Source: Haematobia irritans
Taxonomy: Eukaryota; Arthropoda; Insecta; Diptera; Muscidae
Direction of reading: 5' to 3'
DNA length: 64,000 bases
Assembly: GCF_050003625.1 (NCBI RefSeq)
Contig: NC_134398.1
Location: 20,720,997-20,784,996, forward strand
This document shows, in pieces, positions 1 to 11,761 of this stretch (positions are counted from its first letter, which is position 1; every line of letters starts with the position of its first letter). The translations under genes were made by a program, and so were the position numbers. The notes below the pieces were generated by a model that ran no database searches, had not been told where the DNA came from, and worked only from the letters and a program-made list of their open reading frames with translations.

Positions 1-1040
1 AGTCTTTAAATTTGTTGTATTTTTGCATCTTGACTACAAAGCAAAAATCGTTCAAATATAGGACATGTTTTTCAACACTTTATTTTAAAGACGTTTTATA
101 CTTGAAACATTGCATAATTTCTACTGAAAGTCAACTCTTAATTAGGAAAATAAAGTTGTCGTTAACTCGTTTTTAAAGGACTTTAATAGCATACGACGAA
201 AAAAAGCTGAAAAAGCGAAAAATTTAAATTTGCTTCCTGGAAGCAAGTACACAAAACCCAAATTTAAAAGAGAATTGTGTCTTAAAATTATCCTTACTTG
301 TATTCTCCGCGTCTTCGGCTCGGAATCAATACCAAAATTTTTAAAGTAAAGACAAAATCTTTGGAACCGGGCATGCTTTTTTTTCAGTGTACGGTTTTTA
401 TAAGCCCAAGACCCCAAATCGGGAGGTCGGTTTATATGTGGACTATATCACAATTTGGACCGATGACAACAGACAGACGGACAGACGGAATTGCTTATAT
501 CGTCTTAGAATTTCTCCCTGATCAACACTCAAAAAAAAGTGAACTCTCTATTTCACTAAAGCCAATTTAACTTCATTTTAGTTAATGGAATTATTATGTT
601 TGGAGAAAGTTTTCTTTACTCTAATAATATTTTGTTTACGTTAGTTAAATTAACTAAAACCGAGGAAAAAAATAAACTCAAATGAAGCATAATGATTAAC
701 TAAATTCGTACCTTCCACAAAATAGTTCAGAATTTCTTTAAATTTGTAAATTTTACCAAAAATGCGTCTATCATGAACTTCGTATATCACTAAAGACATT
801 CTTGCAATTTTGAACTCCAAGTTTTTCCTTCAAACTACAAAATTTTCTTTAACAAGTGAAAGAACTTAGTTATGTCTAATAAATTTTCTTGAACTTGTCG
901 AAAAATATTTACTTATTTTTATGACATCGGCGTGATGCCAACGTTTGTAATACTGTTTAGTTAAAATTTTCTACAAATATTCAAAATTTTCTAAAATTAA
1001 CCGAAACTTTTCTTTCTTGTGGGTACACTGTTTTTTCAGT
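1..1040. other. A+T-rich sequence with one decayed repeat remnant
   Basis: No gene recognised. At about 421-530 there is a remnant with a GACA/GACGG run and the phrase CGTCTTAGAATTTC. The same phrase recurs at 19045-19080, so this is probably the end of an old mini-me-like element. Confidence 0.4.
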
Positions 1041-1156
1041 GAAGAATATATATAATTTATATAGTCGGAAATCGATATTTCGATGTTTTACAAACGGAAT
1101 GACAAACTTATTATACTCCCGTTACCATTCTATGGTGGTGGGTATAAAAATAACAA
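1040..1156 (-). repeat. element A fragment, palindromic end only
   Basis: Contains the diverged end block of element A: TA run, the phrase TCGATATTTCGATG, ACAAACGGAATGACAAA and a degenerate ATGGTGGTGGGTATAAAAA terminus. The rest of the element is absent. Confidence 0.6.
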
Positions 1157-1282
1157 GTGAGTTGTTGCTCTCATATCTATTTATAGGTTTTATTCTCTCT
1201 TATAAGTTAGTTTCGAATTCTCGGTCTTTTACTACCGCTTTCTCTCCCTCTGCTTATATATTTGGTACAATTTGTACTTTGA

Positions 1283-1350
1283 AATACTCTATAACGCCGG
1301 GAGGAATCGAACTCAGACTTGTTGTTTTGTAATCCAAAACACTATACCCT
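1283..1350 (-). other. tRNA-like segment, probably head of a tRNA-derived SINE
   Basis: Read on the minus strand it has a possible acceptor stem (GCCG with CGGC), a 5-bp stem GTTTT/AAAAC with a 7-base loop, and a box-B-like GAGTTCGATTCC. The loop lacks the T at position 33 and the T stem is poorly paired, so this is not a working tRNA. A similar segment lies at about 1640-1720. Confidence 0.33.
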
Positions 1351-1639
1351 ACTCCACGGCATGGATTTATTCAATGATCTAATTTTGAAATATAAATGAT
1401 GTACTATACAACTTAAGAAAACAAGGGTATATTTTATTATAAATTAATATGTTGCACTTTTTTTCTGAAATGTAATTTTCGCAACTATTAACGGTGCCAA
1501 CAATCGCTGTAGAGGTTATTCTACTTAAAGAAAATGTCAAGAAAGAAGCAAATTTTGAATAAAAAATTTAATTAATTAATATTTAATACAAATAAAAAAA
1601 ATAAATAAAACAAAAAAAAAATAAATTTAAAAATAGAGT

Positions 1640-1722
1640 CTCAGCAGGATTTGAATCCAGACCTAAAGATATGATTTTAGTTACTGGAATCACTTTTGGT
1701 CTACACAGGTAAGTTATTATTT
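1640..1722 (-). other. second tRNA-like segment
   Basis: On the minus strand it shows GGTCTGGATTCAAATCC (box B-like) preceded by a CTAAA/TTTAG stem with an 8-base loop. The order is the same as at 1283-1350, 360 bp away on the same strand. Could be two decayed SINE copies or chance. Confidence 0.28.
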
Positions 1723-2089
1723 TTAAATCCCAGGTAATACTACAAGTAGTAAGTAATTGATTACCGGTGTTACTGGGTGGTGTTCATGTGCCGTCGCTTT
1801 TTATACCCTCCACCATAGGATGGGGGTATATTAACTTTGTCATTCCGTTTGTAACACATTGAAATATTGCTCTAAGACCCCATAAAGTATATATATTCTG
1901 GGTCGTGGTGAAATTCTGAGTCGATCTAAGCATGTCCGTCCGTCCGTCCGTCTGTCCGTCTGTCCGTCTGTCCGGCTGTCCGTCCGTCTGTGGAAATCAC
2001 GCTAACTTCCGAACGAAACTAGCTATCGACTTGAAACTTGGCACAAGTAGTTGTTATTGATGTAGGTCGGATGGTATTGAAAATGGGCC

Positions 2090-3000
2090 ATATCGGCCCA
2101 CGTTTACGTATAGCCCCCATATAAACCGATCCCCAAATTTGGCTTGCGGAGCCTTCCGGAGCAGCAAAATTCATCCGATCCGGTTGAAATTTGGTACGTG
2201 GTCTAAGTATACGGTCTCTAACAACCATGCAAAAATTGGTCCATATCGGTCCATAATTATATATAGCCCCCATATAAACCGATCCCCAGATTTTACCTCC
2301 GGAGCCTCTTGCAGGGGCAAAATTCATCCGATCCGGTTGAAATTTGGTACCTGATGTTAGTATACGGTCTCTAACAACCATGCAAAAATTGGTCCATATC
2401 GGTCCATAAATATATATAGCTCCCATATAACCGATCCCCAGATTTGACCTCCGAAGCCTCTTGGAGGAGCAAACTTCATCCTACCCGATTGAAATTTAGT
2501 ACGTGGTGTTAGTATATGGTCTCTAACAACCATGCAAAAACTGGTCCATATCGGTCCATAATTATATATAGCTCCCATATAAACCGATCCCCAGATTTGA
2601 CCTCCGAAGCCTCTTGGAGGGGCAAAATTCATCCGATCCGTTTGAAATTGGGTACCTGATGTTAGTATACGGTCTCTAACAAGCATGCAAAAATTGGTCC
2701 ATATCGGTCCATAATTATATATAGCTCCCATATAAACCGATCCCCGGATTTGAACTCTGGAGCCTCTTGGATGAGCAAAATTCATCCGATCCAATTGAAA
2801 TTTAGTACGTGGTGTTAGTATATGGTCTCTAACAACCATGCAAAAATTGGTCCATATCGGTCCATAATTATATATAACTCCCAAATAAACCGATCCCCAG
2901 ATTTGACCTCCGGAGCCTCTTGGAGGAGCAAAAGTCATCCGATGCGGTTGAAATTTGGTACATTTCGTTAGTATATGGCCTCTAACAGCCATGTAAAAAT
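2090..3000 (+). repeat. 153-bp tandem units inside element A1
   Basis: Each unit holds CCATATAAACCGATCCCCAG, TTGAAATTTGGTACGTG, GTCTCTAACAACCATGC and CCATAATTATATATAGC. Because 153 is a multiple of three and the unit lacks stops in one minus-strand frame, long open frames of 51-residue repeats appear here. I do not regard them as genes. Confidence 0.75.
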
Positions 3001-3498
3001 TGTCAAATTTTATTACTATAGAAAGTTTTGTCAAAATTTCATTTCTATAGAAAGTTTTGTAAAAAGTTTATTTCTATAGCAATGTTTGTCAACATTCTAT
3101 TTCCATAGAAAATTTTGTCAAAATTTTATTTCTATAGAAAATTTTGTAAAAAAATTATTTCTGTAGAAAATTTTGTCAACATTTTATTTCTATAGAACAT
3201 TTTGTCAACATTTTATTTCTATAGAAAATTTTGCCAAGTTTTTATTTCTATAGAAAATTTTGTCAAAATTTTATTGCTATAGAAAATTTTGTCAACATTT
3301 TATTTCTATAGAAAGTTTTGTCAAAATTTCATTTCTATAGAAAATTTTGTCAAAATTTTATTGCTATAGAAAATTTTGTCAACATTTTACTTCCATAGAA
3401 AATTTTGTCAACATTTTATTTCTATAGAAAATTTTGCCAAGTTTTTATTTCTATAGAAAATTTTGTCAAAATTTTATTTCTATAGAAAATTTTTCAAA
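3000..3498 (+). repeat. 29-bp satellite block inside element A1
   Basis: About 17 imperfect units of the form ATTTTGTCAAAATTTTATTT plus CTATAGAAA. The same block is longer, by about five units, in the sister copy at 44846-45487. Confidence 0.8.
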
Positions 3499-3739
3499 CT
3501 GAATTATATACGTATTTAATCGGCCTTTTTTTTTTGTTTAATATATACCCCTTATGGACTAACTTACAATTTAGAAGACAGTGTTAAAAAGTTTTACGAT
3601 ACCTTGCCATCGGCAAGTGTTATCGCAACCCAAGTAATTCGATTGTGGATGACAGCCTTTAGTAGAAGTTCCTACGCAATCCATGGTGGAGGGTACATAA
3701 GATTCGGCCTGGCCGAACTTACGGCCGTATATACTTGTT

Positions 3740-4565
3740 ACCTTTTAATAATAATATCGAAAATATGAAAAAGACGAAATATTTCAATAAAATTCATCCC
3801 AGAAGAAGTTGGAAATTACCAACGAAACGTCCAATAAAAATATGAAATAAAGTCTTTTTATTTGCATATTTAGAGACCTTAAAAGTTCGATTTAGAATTA
3901 ATCTAAAAAATCCAAAATAATAAACTATCAAGGTCGTACAAAATCCAACAAAATTTTGACAAGTTGCTTATCAGTTTTAAACTAAGCTAAGGCCTTTTAT
4001 AACTAACCCAATCATTCAGCAAACCCTACTGATATCAGGAACCATTTGTTGACAAATAAATTTATATGGGGTGGTGCAGCGGTTTACATATATAACAATC
4101 ACTTGACTTCTCAAACCACTGACAACATATTTTATGTCATCATTATGGGTCGTTATTTTCCCTTATATGCTGTCTTTTGTCCAATGATTCGATATTTTAC
4201 TAAAATTACCATTACATCCTGGCTACTAATGGAATAAAAGCTAAAGGATTTGTATAGTCCTGTGTATATGGCTGCCCTTAACCACATTTTTCCATGTATC
4301 ACAGTAATTTTATAATGCTTATGCAAATGCATATACCAAAATGTTTTCCTCAAAAAGTACCTGACAAAATGGGCTGTCTAGGTAGACACATAATTTTCGA
4401 AGCTAAGTGACGCCTACAACGCGAAAAATTATTCACATAAATAAATTAGCAAAATAACAATTGATTCAATTACGACAGGAGAATGGAAATTGAATTGAAT
4501 ATAAGCAAAGATGAGTTGAATGGAATAAGCTTGACATGTTCCAGAAGGCATAAAGTTCGATATGG
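3740..4565. other. unique A+T-rich sequence, nothing recognised
   Basis: No tandem repeat, no transposon end and no convincing coding sequence. The short open frames lack start context and codon structure. Confidence 0.4.
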
Positions 4566-4779
4566 AAATAGATCCGGTTCGCTGTGCCACACTGTGGAGC
4601 AGGGTATTAAAAGTTAGTGCATATCAGAAGGAGACAATATTTACACATTATGTCTTTACCAATTATGCTCAGGATGGGTTCATGAGTCGACCTAGCCATG
4701 TCCGTCTATCCGTCCGTCCGATTTCTTTCTGTCTGAGAACACGTTTTTGTTATCAAAGTTTAGGTCGCATTTTTAGTCG
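4566..4779 (-). repeat. element B fragment, palindromic end
   Basis: Shows GTGCCACACTGTGGAGCAGGG, a diverged copy of the block near 28100-28225 and 40073-40260, and a GTCC run, then stops at the SINE insertion at 4790. The tandem units and hairpin end are missing. Confidence 0.65.
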
Positions 4780-4789
4780 AAACGACATA

Positions 4790-4863
4790 GGTTAGGTTAG
4801 GTGGCAGCCCGATGTATCAGGCTCACTTAGGCTATTCAGTCCATTGTGATATCACATTGGCCA
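4790..4863 (-). mobile_element. short SINE copy with 10-bp target duplication
   Basis: 74-bp copy of the SINE 3' part (GGTTAGGTTAGGTGGCAGCC through TTCAGTCCATTGTGATATC). It is flanked by AAACGACATA at 4780-4789 and 4864-4873. The AGGTT-repeat end is the SINE tail, so the copy is 5'-truncated and lies on the minus strand. Confidence 0.75.
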
Positions 4864-4896
4864 AAACGACATATTCTCCACCTAAAAGGTACTTCA

Positions 4897-5745
4897 TAAA
4901 TTTTTTATAGAAATACAGTTTTGACAACACTTTCTATATAAATAAAATTTTGACAAAAAATTCTCTATAGAGATAAAATGTTGACAAGATTTTCTATAAA
5001 AATAAAATTTTGACAAAACAAATTTAGCAAAATTTTCTAGGAAAAAACTGTTGTCAAAATTTCTTTATAAATAATAATTTGACATAAATTTTTATAGAAA
5101 TAAAATTGTAACAAAATTTTCTGTAGAAATAAAATTTTTCTATAGAACTAAAATTTTGACAAAATTTTCCAAAGAAATAAAATTTTGACAAAATTTTTTA
5201 TAGAAATACAATTTTGACAAAATTTTCCAAAGAAATGAAATTTTGATAAAATTTTCTATAGAAATAAAATTTGGACAAAATTTTCTATAGAAACAAAAAT
5301 TTGTCAAAATTTTCTAAAGAAATAAAATGTTGACAAAATTTTATATAGAAATAAAATTTTGAAAAAATGTTCTATAGAAATAAAATTGTAACAAAATCGT
5401 CTATAGGAATAAAATTTTGACAAAATTATCTGTCGAAATAAAATTTTGACAAAATTCTCTGTAGAAATAAAAATTTAACAAAATTTTTTATATAAATAAA
5501 AATTTTACAAAATTTTCTATATAATTAAAATTTTGACAAAATTTTCTATAGAATTAAAATTTTTACAAAATTTTCTTTAGAAATAAAATTTTGACGAAAT
5601 TTTCTTTAGAAATAAAATTTTGACAAAATTTCCTATAGAAATAAAATTTTGAAAAAATTTTCTTTAGCTATAAAATTTTGACAAAACTTTATATAGAAAT
5701 AATATTATGGCAAATTTTTCTCTAGAAATAAAATTTTGTCAAAAT
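4897..5745 (-). repeat. 29-bp satellite array
   Basis: About 29 imperfect units of TTTTGACAAAATTTTCTATA plus GAAATAAAA. This is the reverse complement of the block inside element A1, so it is a free array in opposite orientation. Confidence 0.85.
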
Positions 5746-6261
5746 ATTTATATATACTTTTTAATTTTTTTGAAATAATTTACTCTTCTACCACCAATTT
5801 CGTTTAAAAATGTATTCATCAATCAACCGTAACTTTCAACCTTTATAATACTGAAAATGATTTTCGGCACGTAACTTTTATCCTCAATGCTCTCATGTCC
5901 TGTTCCAATTTTTGTTAAAGTTTGCATGTGTGTGTGTGCTTCAAATGCACAATCAACGAGAAATCCCATTTAGCCAACGGAACCTAGAATGAAATGGAAA
6001 ATATTCTTGTACAAGATTTGTTTTGTTTGTGCACAAGCATATGTAACTTAAACGGAAACAAGGGAAAAGATGTCATGTTTCCGGTGTTGCAAATCAAAAA
6101 ACAGCACTCTAACAGTAACAAATAACAAAAAAACTGCAACTATGTTTAGCCAGAATAGTGGTTCATTTGTAAACTATAATGTGGAATTTGCATACATATT
6201 ATGGATTTTTTAACAAGTGCATCATTCCATTTGTCAGACATCGCTTTATAGGAACGAGGCC
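5746..6261. other. unique spacer between two 29-bp arrays
   Basis: A+T-rich, with a short TGTG run at 5926-5940. No gene seen. Confidence 0.4.
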
Positions 6262-8312
6262 TAATGAAAATTTTCTATAGAAATAACATAAAATTTTGAC
6301 AAAATTTTATATAGAAATAAAATTTCGACAACATTTTCTATATAAATAAAATTTTGACAAATTGTCTATAGGAAGAAAATTCTATAAAAATACAATGTTA
6401 ACAAAATTTTCTATAGAAATAAAATTTTGACAAAATTTTCTAAAGAAATAAAATGTTGACAAAATTTTCTATAGAAATAAAATTTTGCCACAATTTTCTA
6501 TAGAAATAAAATTGTGACAAAATTTTCTATAGAAATAAAATTTTGACAAAATTTTCTATAGAAATAAAATTTTGTCAAAATTGTCTATAGAAGAAAATTT
6601 TGACAAAATTTTCTAAAGAAATAAAGTTTTGACAAATTTTTCTTTAAAAATAAAAATTTGACAAAATTTTCTATAGAACTAAAATGTTGACAAAATTGTC
6701 TATAGAAAAAAATTTAGACAGATTTTTCTATAGAAATAAAATTATCTATAAAAATAAAAATTTGCCAAAAATTTTCTATATAAATAAAATGTTGACAAAA
6801 TTTCCTATGGAAAAAAATTTCTACAAAATTTTCTACAGAAATAAAATTTTGACAAAATTTTCTATAGAAATAAAATTTAAAAAAAAAAAATCTATAGAAA
6901 TAAAATTTTGAAAAAATTTTCTATAGAAAGAAAATATCGACAAAACAAAATTTTCTGTAGAAATAAAATTTTTCTATAGAACCAAAATTTTGACAAAATT
7001 TTCCAAAGAAATAAAATTTTGACAAATTCTATAGAAATAAAATTTTGACAAAATTTTCTATAGAAATACATTTTCGAAAAAAAAAATTTCTATAGAAATA
7101 AAATTTTGAAAAAATTTTCTATAGAAATAAAATTTTGACAAAATTTCCTATAGAAATAAAATTTCGACAAAATTTCCTATAGAAATAACATTTTGACAAA
7201 ATTTTCTATAGAAATATAATTTCGAAAAAATTTTCTATAGAAATAAAATTTTGAAAAAATTTTCTATAGAAAGAAAATATCGACAAATTTTTCTATAGAA
7301 ATAAAAAAAATATAGAAATAAGATAGTGACAAAATTTTCTATAGAAATAAAATTTTGACAAAATTTTCTGTAGAAATAAAATTCTGACAAAATTTTCTAT
7401 AGAAGTAAAATTTTGACAAAATTTTCTATAGAAATAAAATTTTGACATAATTTTCTATAAAAATAAAATTTTGACAAAATTTTCTGTAGAAATAAAATTC
7501 TGACAAAATTTTCTATAGAAGTAAAATTTTGACAAAATTTTCTATAGAAATAAAACTTTGAAAAAAATTTTCGATATAAATAAAATTTTGACAAAATTTT
7601 CTATAGAAATAAATTTTCGAAAAAAAATTTTCTATAGAAATAAAATTTTGAAAAAATGTTCTATAGAAATAAAATTTTGACAAAATTTCCTATAGAAATA
7701 AAATGTCGACAAAATTTCCTATAGAAATAACATTTTGACAAAACTTTCTATAGAAATAAAATTTTGAAAAAATTTTCTATAGAAATAAAATATTGACAAA
7801 ATTTTCTATAGAAATAACATTTTGAAAAAAATTTTCTATAGAAGTAAAATTTTGAAAAAATTTTCTATAGAAATAAAATTTCGACAAATTTTTCTATAGA
7901 AATAAAATTTTGACAAATTTTTCTATAGAAATAAGATAGTGACAAAATTTTCTATAGAAATAAAATTTTGAGGATGTTTCCTATAGAAGTAAAATTTTGA
8001 CAAAATTTTCGATAGAAATAAAAATTTGATAAAATTTTCTATAGAAATAAAAATTTTGACATAATTTTCTATAAATATAAAATTTTGACAAAATTTTCTA
8101 GAGAAATAGAATTTTGACAAAATTTTCTATAGAAATAAAAATTGTACAAAATGAAATGAATGAAGTAAAATTTTGACAAAATTTTCTATATAAATCAAAT
8201 TTTGACAAAATTGTCCAAAAAAATAAAATTTTGACAAAATTTTGTATAGAAATAAAATTTCCTAGTAAAATTTTAACAAAAATGTTTAAGAAATAAAATT
8301 TTTCAAAACAAA
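6262..8312 (-). repeat. 29-bp satellite array, large
   Basis: About 2 kb of 29-bp units in the orientation TTTTGACAAAATTTTCTATA plus GAAATAAAA, with sub-blocks repeated at higher order (7330-7450 and 7470-7560 share the same variants). Nearly all frames are open because the unit lacks most stop combinations; no gene is inferred. Confidence 0.88.
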
Positions 8313-8364
8313 CATTTTTTTGTTTTGGTAGTTTTTTTTTATCAATACTTTTTCGTTTCGTTTT

Positions 8365-8772
8365 GTAGGTTAACTACAGTGGCATATAAACCGGTCCGCA
8401 GATCTGAAATTCAGAGCCTCTTGGAGGATCAAAAACCATAATTATATATAGTCCATAGATAAACCGATCCTTAAATTTTACTTATTGAGCTTCCTGGATA
8501 AGCAAATTTCGTCTGATCTTGCTGAAATTTTATGGTAATCACTCAAAAATTGGTTCATATCGGTCCATAATTATATATAACCCAAATATAAACCGGCCCC
8601 CGTATTTCGCTTCTGGCTGTCTATCCCATATGGATTATCTTACAGTTTAGAAGATAATGTTAAGAAGTTCTAAGATATATTGCAATCATAAAGTGGAAGA
8701 TTCTAAGCAATCCATGGTGGAGGGTACATAAGATTCGGCCTGGCCCAAATTACGGCCATATATACTTGTTAT
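8365..8772 (+). mobile_element. element A fragment, hairpin-end half
   Basis: Two decayed 153-bp units followed by the terminal block CCATGGTGGAGGGTACATAA and a hairpin in which one arm is mutated (GGCCTGGCCC), ending ATATATACTTGTT. The palindromic end is missing. Confidence 0.65.
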
Positions 8773-10052
8773 AGTTTAGAGAACATCTTGGAGTGTCAGT
8801 TATAATTTTGGTTTCAAACTGAGGCATATGTTAACTTATTAAATTTTTTCAAATGTGTGTACATATAACCCCATAACACTTTCTAAAAAGCTATTTAAAA
8901 ATTAATGAGAAAATTTTTAAATAGCTTTATATATAAAACATATAATCATTGAATCAGCCATTTCCAAATTACATTTCACATTTCCTTCAAGGAAATGAAA
9001 ATAAAAAATATGGTCACCATAATTAAATTTGAAATTGTATTTTTTTTTTTGCAAAAGCCTCTGGTAATAAGAGTGTATATATTACCATAACGAAAAAAGA
9101 AAAACATTAAATTTATATATTTTTCTTGCAAAAGCAATGCGGTTTGTTATTTCATAATTTTCTTGAGATTAATTTTCAATCAAAACTTGAGCCATTCCAT
9201 CAAGGACAATGACAACATCAAGTGAAAAGCATCAACGAAAAACAAAATTGTACATGCATCTTGCCTTGCAGGAAAAGGACTAAGGTAAAGCTTGTTTCCT
9301 GTTTCCTTTTTTTTACTTTCAAAAAACATCACACCCACACACATACACACACTGGTACTCATACTCAATGTTTTTCTTGCATATTGTCCATTACATTGAT
9401 GTTCACATTGTCATCATGTTTACTTAGGAGGCAGTCCACAGCCACTCAGTCAGTCAGTCACCTGAGGTTATGTTAAAATTTTCCTGAGCCTTACTTATTC
9501 AACAAGACCAACTGAAAACAAACTTGTATTCCAATAAAACAAACCAGGAAGGAAGCAAAGTAACTTAATCTCTCACGCTTATTTTCCCTCCTCCATTTGG
9601 TTGAGGAGGGATGGAGTATAGCCCCTCTAGCTCTATATGAATGAATTGAATGCCTGGTAACGGGATTCCCCTACTGTTTGGTTCCTACAATTTTACCTTT
9701 AGGTTGTTTTTTTGGCATAAATTCAAATTGTTTGCCCAGGAAAAAAGATTAACAATGCGTTAAAAATTCACAATTTCAACACGAAGCAATACAAACAAAA
9801 CTCTATCGCATACAGACTATACAAAAAAAAAAAAAAACGATGAAAGAAACTGACGAAACGCCTGTGACCAGTATGATGGAAAATTTCGCGTTGCACAATG
9901 GGCTGAGTTAAAAGGACCAATTTACATTAATAATTTCGAATTATTTCGAAGAATTTTGTAGACTTTAGGGTTTCCCCATAATATCGTAATAAAATTTAGT
10001 ACACTGCGACCGAGAATTTGCTCTTGAGTTCATCCGCTGAGAATTAGGTGAG
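8773..10052. other. unique sequence, nothing recognised
   Basis: About 1.3 kb without tandem repeats. It has a CA-rich microsatellite at 9331-9352 and a small hairpin (CCCTCCTCC...GAGGAGGG) at 9586-9612. No convincing exon was found on either strand. Confidence 0.4.
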
Positions 10053-10060
10053 TAGACTAA

Positions 10061-10136
10061 AGGTTAGGTTAAAGTGGCAGCCCGATTTATTGTCAGGTTC
10101 ACTTAGACTATTCAGTTCATTGTGATGATAGGTGCC
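10061..10136 (-). mobile_element. short SINE copy with 8-bp target duplication
   Basis: AGGTTAGGTTAAAGTGGCAG start, CAGTTCATTGTGATGA end; flanked by TAGACTAA at 10053-10060 and 10137-10144. Same family as 4790-4863 and 48319-48398. Confidence 0.65.
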
Positions 10137-10177
10137 TAGACTAATCACTGAGACTTCCGTGTGCAATTCAAATACAA

Positions 10178-11167
10178 CATATTCTATAGAAATAAAATTT
10201 TGACACAATTTTCTTTAGAAATAAAATTTTGACAAAATTTTCTATAGAAATAAAATTTTGACAAAATTTTCTATAGAAATGAAATTTTCACAAAATTTTC
10301 TATAGAAATGAAATTTTCACAAAATTTTCTATATAAATAAAAATTTCAAAAATTTTTCAAAAGAAATAAAATTTTGACAAAATTTTCCATAGAACTAAAT
10401 TTTGACAAAATATTCTATAGAAATAAAATTTTCTATAAAAATAAAATTTTCTATAAAAATCAAATAATGACAAAATTTTCTATAGACATTAAACCTTGCA
10501 AAAATTTTCTATAGAAATAAAATGTTGACAAAATTTTCTATAGAAATAAAATGTTGACAAAATTTTCTATAGAAATAAAATTTTGACAAAATTTTCTAAA
10601 GAAATAAAATTTTGACAAAATTTTCCATAGAACTAAATTTTGACAAAATATTCTATAGAAATAAAATTTTGACAAAATTTTCTATAGAAATCAAATAATG
10701 ACAAAATTTTCTATAGAATAAAACCTTGACAAAATTTTCTATAGAAATAAAATGTTGACAAAATTTTCTATAGAAATAAAATGTTGACAAAATTTTCTAT
10801 AGAAATAAAATTTTGACAAAATTTTCTATAGAAATAAAATTTTGACAAAATTTTCCATAGAACTAAATTTTGACAAAATATTCTATAGAAATAAAATTTT
10901 GACTAAATTTTCTATATAAATTAAATTTTGACAGAAGTTTCTAAAGAAATAAAATTTTCTAAAGAAATACAATTTTTACAAAATTTTCTAAAGACATAAA
11001 ATTTCGACAAAATTTTCTTTAGAAAAAAAGTTTTGACAAAATTGTCTTTAGAAATAAAATTTTGACAAAATTTTCCATAGATTTAAAATTTTGAAACACA
11101 CACACACTTAAATAAAATTTTGACAAAATTTTCTACTGTAATAATATTTGGACAAGGTTTACTACAG
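10178..11167 (-). repeat. 29-bp satellite array, left part
   Basis: Same unit and orientation as 6262-8312, with a higher-order repeat: the stretch at 10370-10560 recurs almost exactly at 10600-10830. Interrupted on its right by the Penelope-like fragment. Confidence 0.85.
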
Positions 11168-11175
11168 AAATAAAA

Positions 11176-11700
11176 TTTGTTGTTGATACAAGATGACGAA
11201 ATTTTATTCTCCGTCGAAGTTGTATCCCTGTTTCCAAGTATTCCCATAAACTTGGCGATTCAGACGATTGAAAGAAAATGGACGAAGATTGAGCACTACA
11301 CAAAAATACCTAAGGACGTATTCATAGATTTAGTAAAATTTTGCATTAAGGATACAAGATATTTCAAATTTGAGAACAAGGTTTATGAATGAATTACAAG
11401 ACAGACATTGAGAACTGTGCTCGAATATATAGACATACAATACAAAAACATAAGAGAAATTTAAGTTCAGTGTAAAACAGAGTGTGAAGCTGTGCACACC
11501 AGAATAAATGTAAATAGTAATAATAGTTAAATAATTTACTGTTTGGTTCTGTTTGTTTGTGATTTTTGTAATTAAATTTGAAAATGTCTGTCTTTTGTTT
11601 CACTTCAGCCTTGAAAACTGTTTTGACGAAGTCAACCAAATATTGGAAATAAAACTTAAATAAAAACATCAATCCTATGTTTTTTTTTAATCGACCTATA
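11176..11700 (+). pseudogene. Penelope-like retroelement fragment (reverse transcriptase piece plus 3' tail)
   Basis: An open 72-codon stretch (11177-11392) matches the fingers region of Penelope-like reverse transcriptase: the VVSLFPSIPI box with its catalytic-region spacing, then KIPKDVFIDLVKFCIKD and RYFKFENKVY. In intact relatives a GMPMG-type box should follow the last motif. Here the sequence jumps at 11392 to a non-coding tail, which near 11610-11680 reads GACGAAGTCAACCAAATATT then GGAAATAAA, like the 3' end of such elements. So it is an internally deleted, dead copy within a 29-bp array. Family assignment is by recognition of the motif; subfamily unknown. Confidence 0.65.
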
Positions 11701-11761
11701 GCCAAAACTATTATAAGTATTGCTTAAAAATAAAATAAATAGGTCAACGATAATCAATCAG

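Larger units (their letters stand above)
1801..3739 (+). mobile_element. element A, full copy (A1), mini-me/DINE-like non-autonomous element
   Basis: Begins TATACCCTCCACCAT-AGG-ATGGGGGTATA (end palindrome), then TA run, a conserved core, a GTCC/GTCT microsatellite (1935-1990), six to seven tandem units of 153 bp (about 2090-3000), a 29-bp satellite block (about 3000-3498), and a terminal block with ATGGTGGAGGGTACATAAG and the hairpin TTCGGCC-T-GGCCGAA, ending TATATACTTGTT. Nearly identical to the copy at 44101-45731 apart from unit number. No coding capacity. Confidence 0.8.

Noticed and set aside
4790..4805. Insect telomere-like TTAGG repeats (also 36682, 48385)
   Set aside because: The repeats are short, always at one end of the same SINE and inside target duplications. 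Flies lack TTAGG telomeres.
6684..8120. Long open frames in 29-bp arrays (also 32330-32524, 33250-33456, 52237-52370)
   Set aside because: The 29-bp unit is open in most frames, so repeats of Lys-Phe-Tyr/Ile-Glu-Asn type residues arise from the satellite alone. Unit length is not a multiple of three and frames drift; no gene.
9331..9352. CA microsatellite as regulatory Z-DNA signal
   Set aside because: Short, imperfect and not near any gene.
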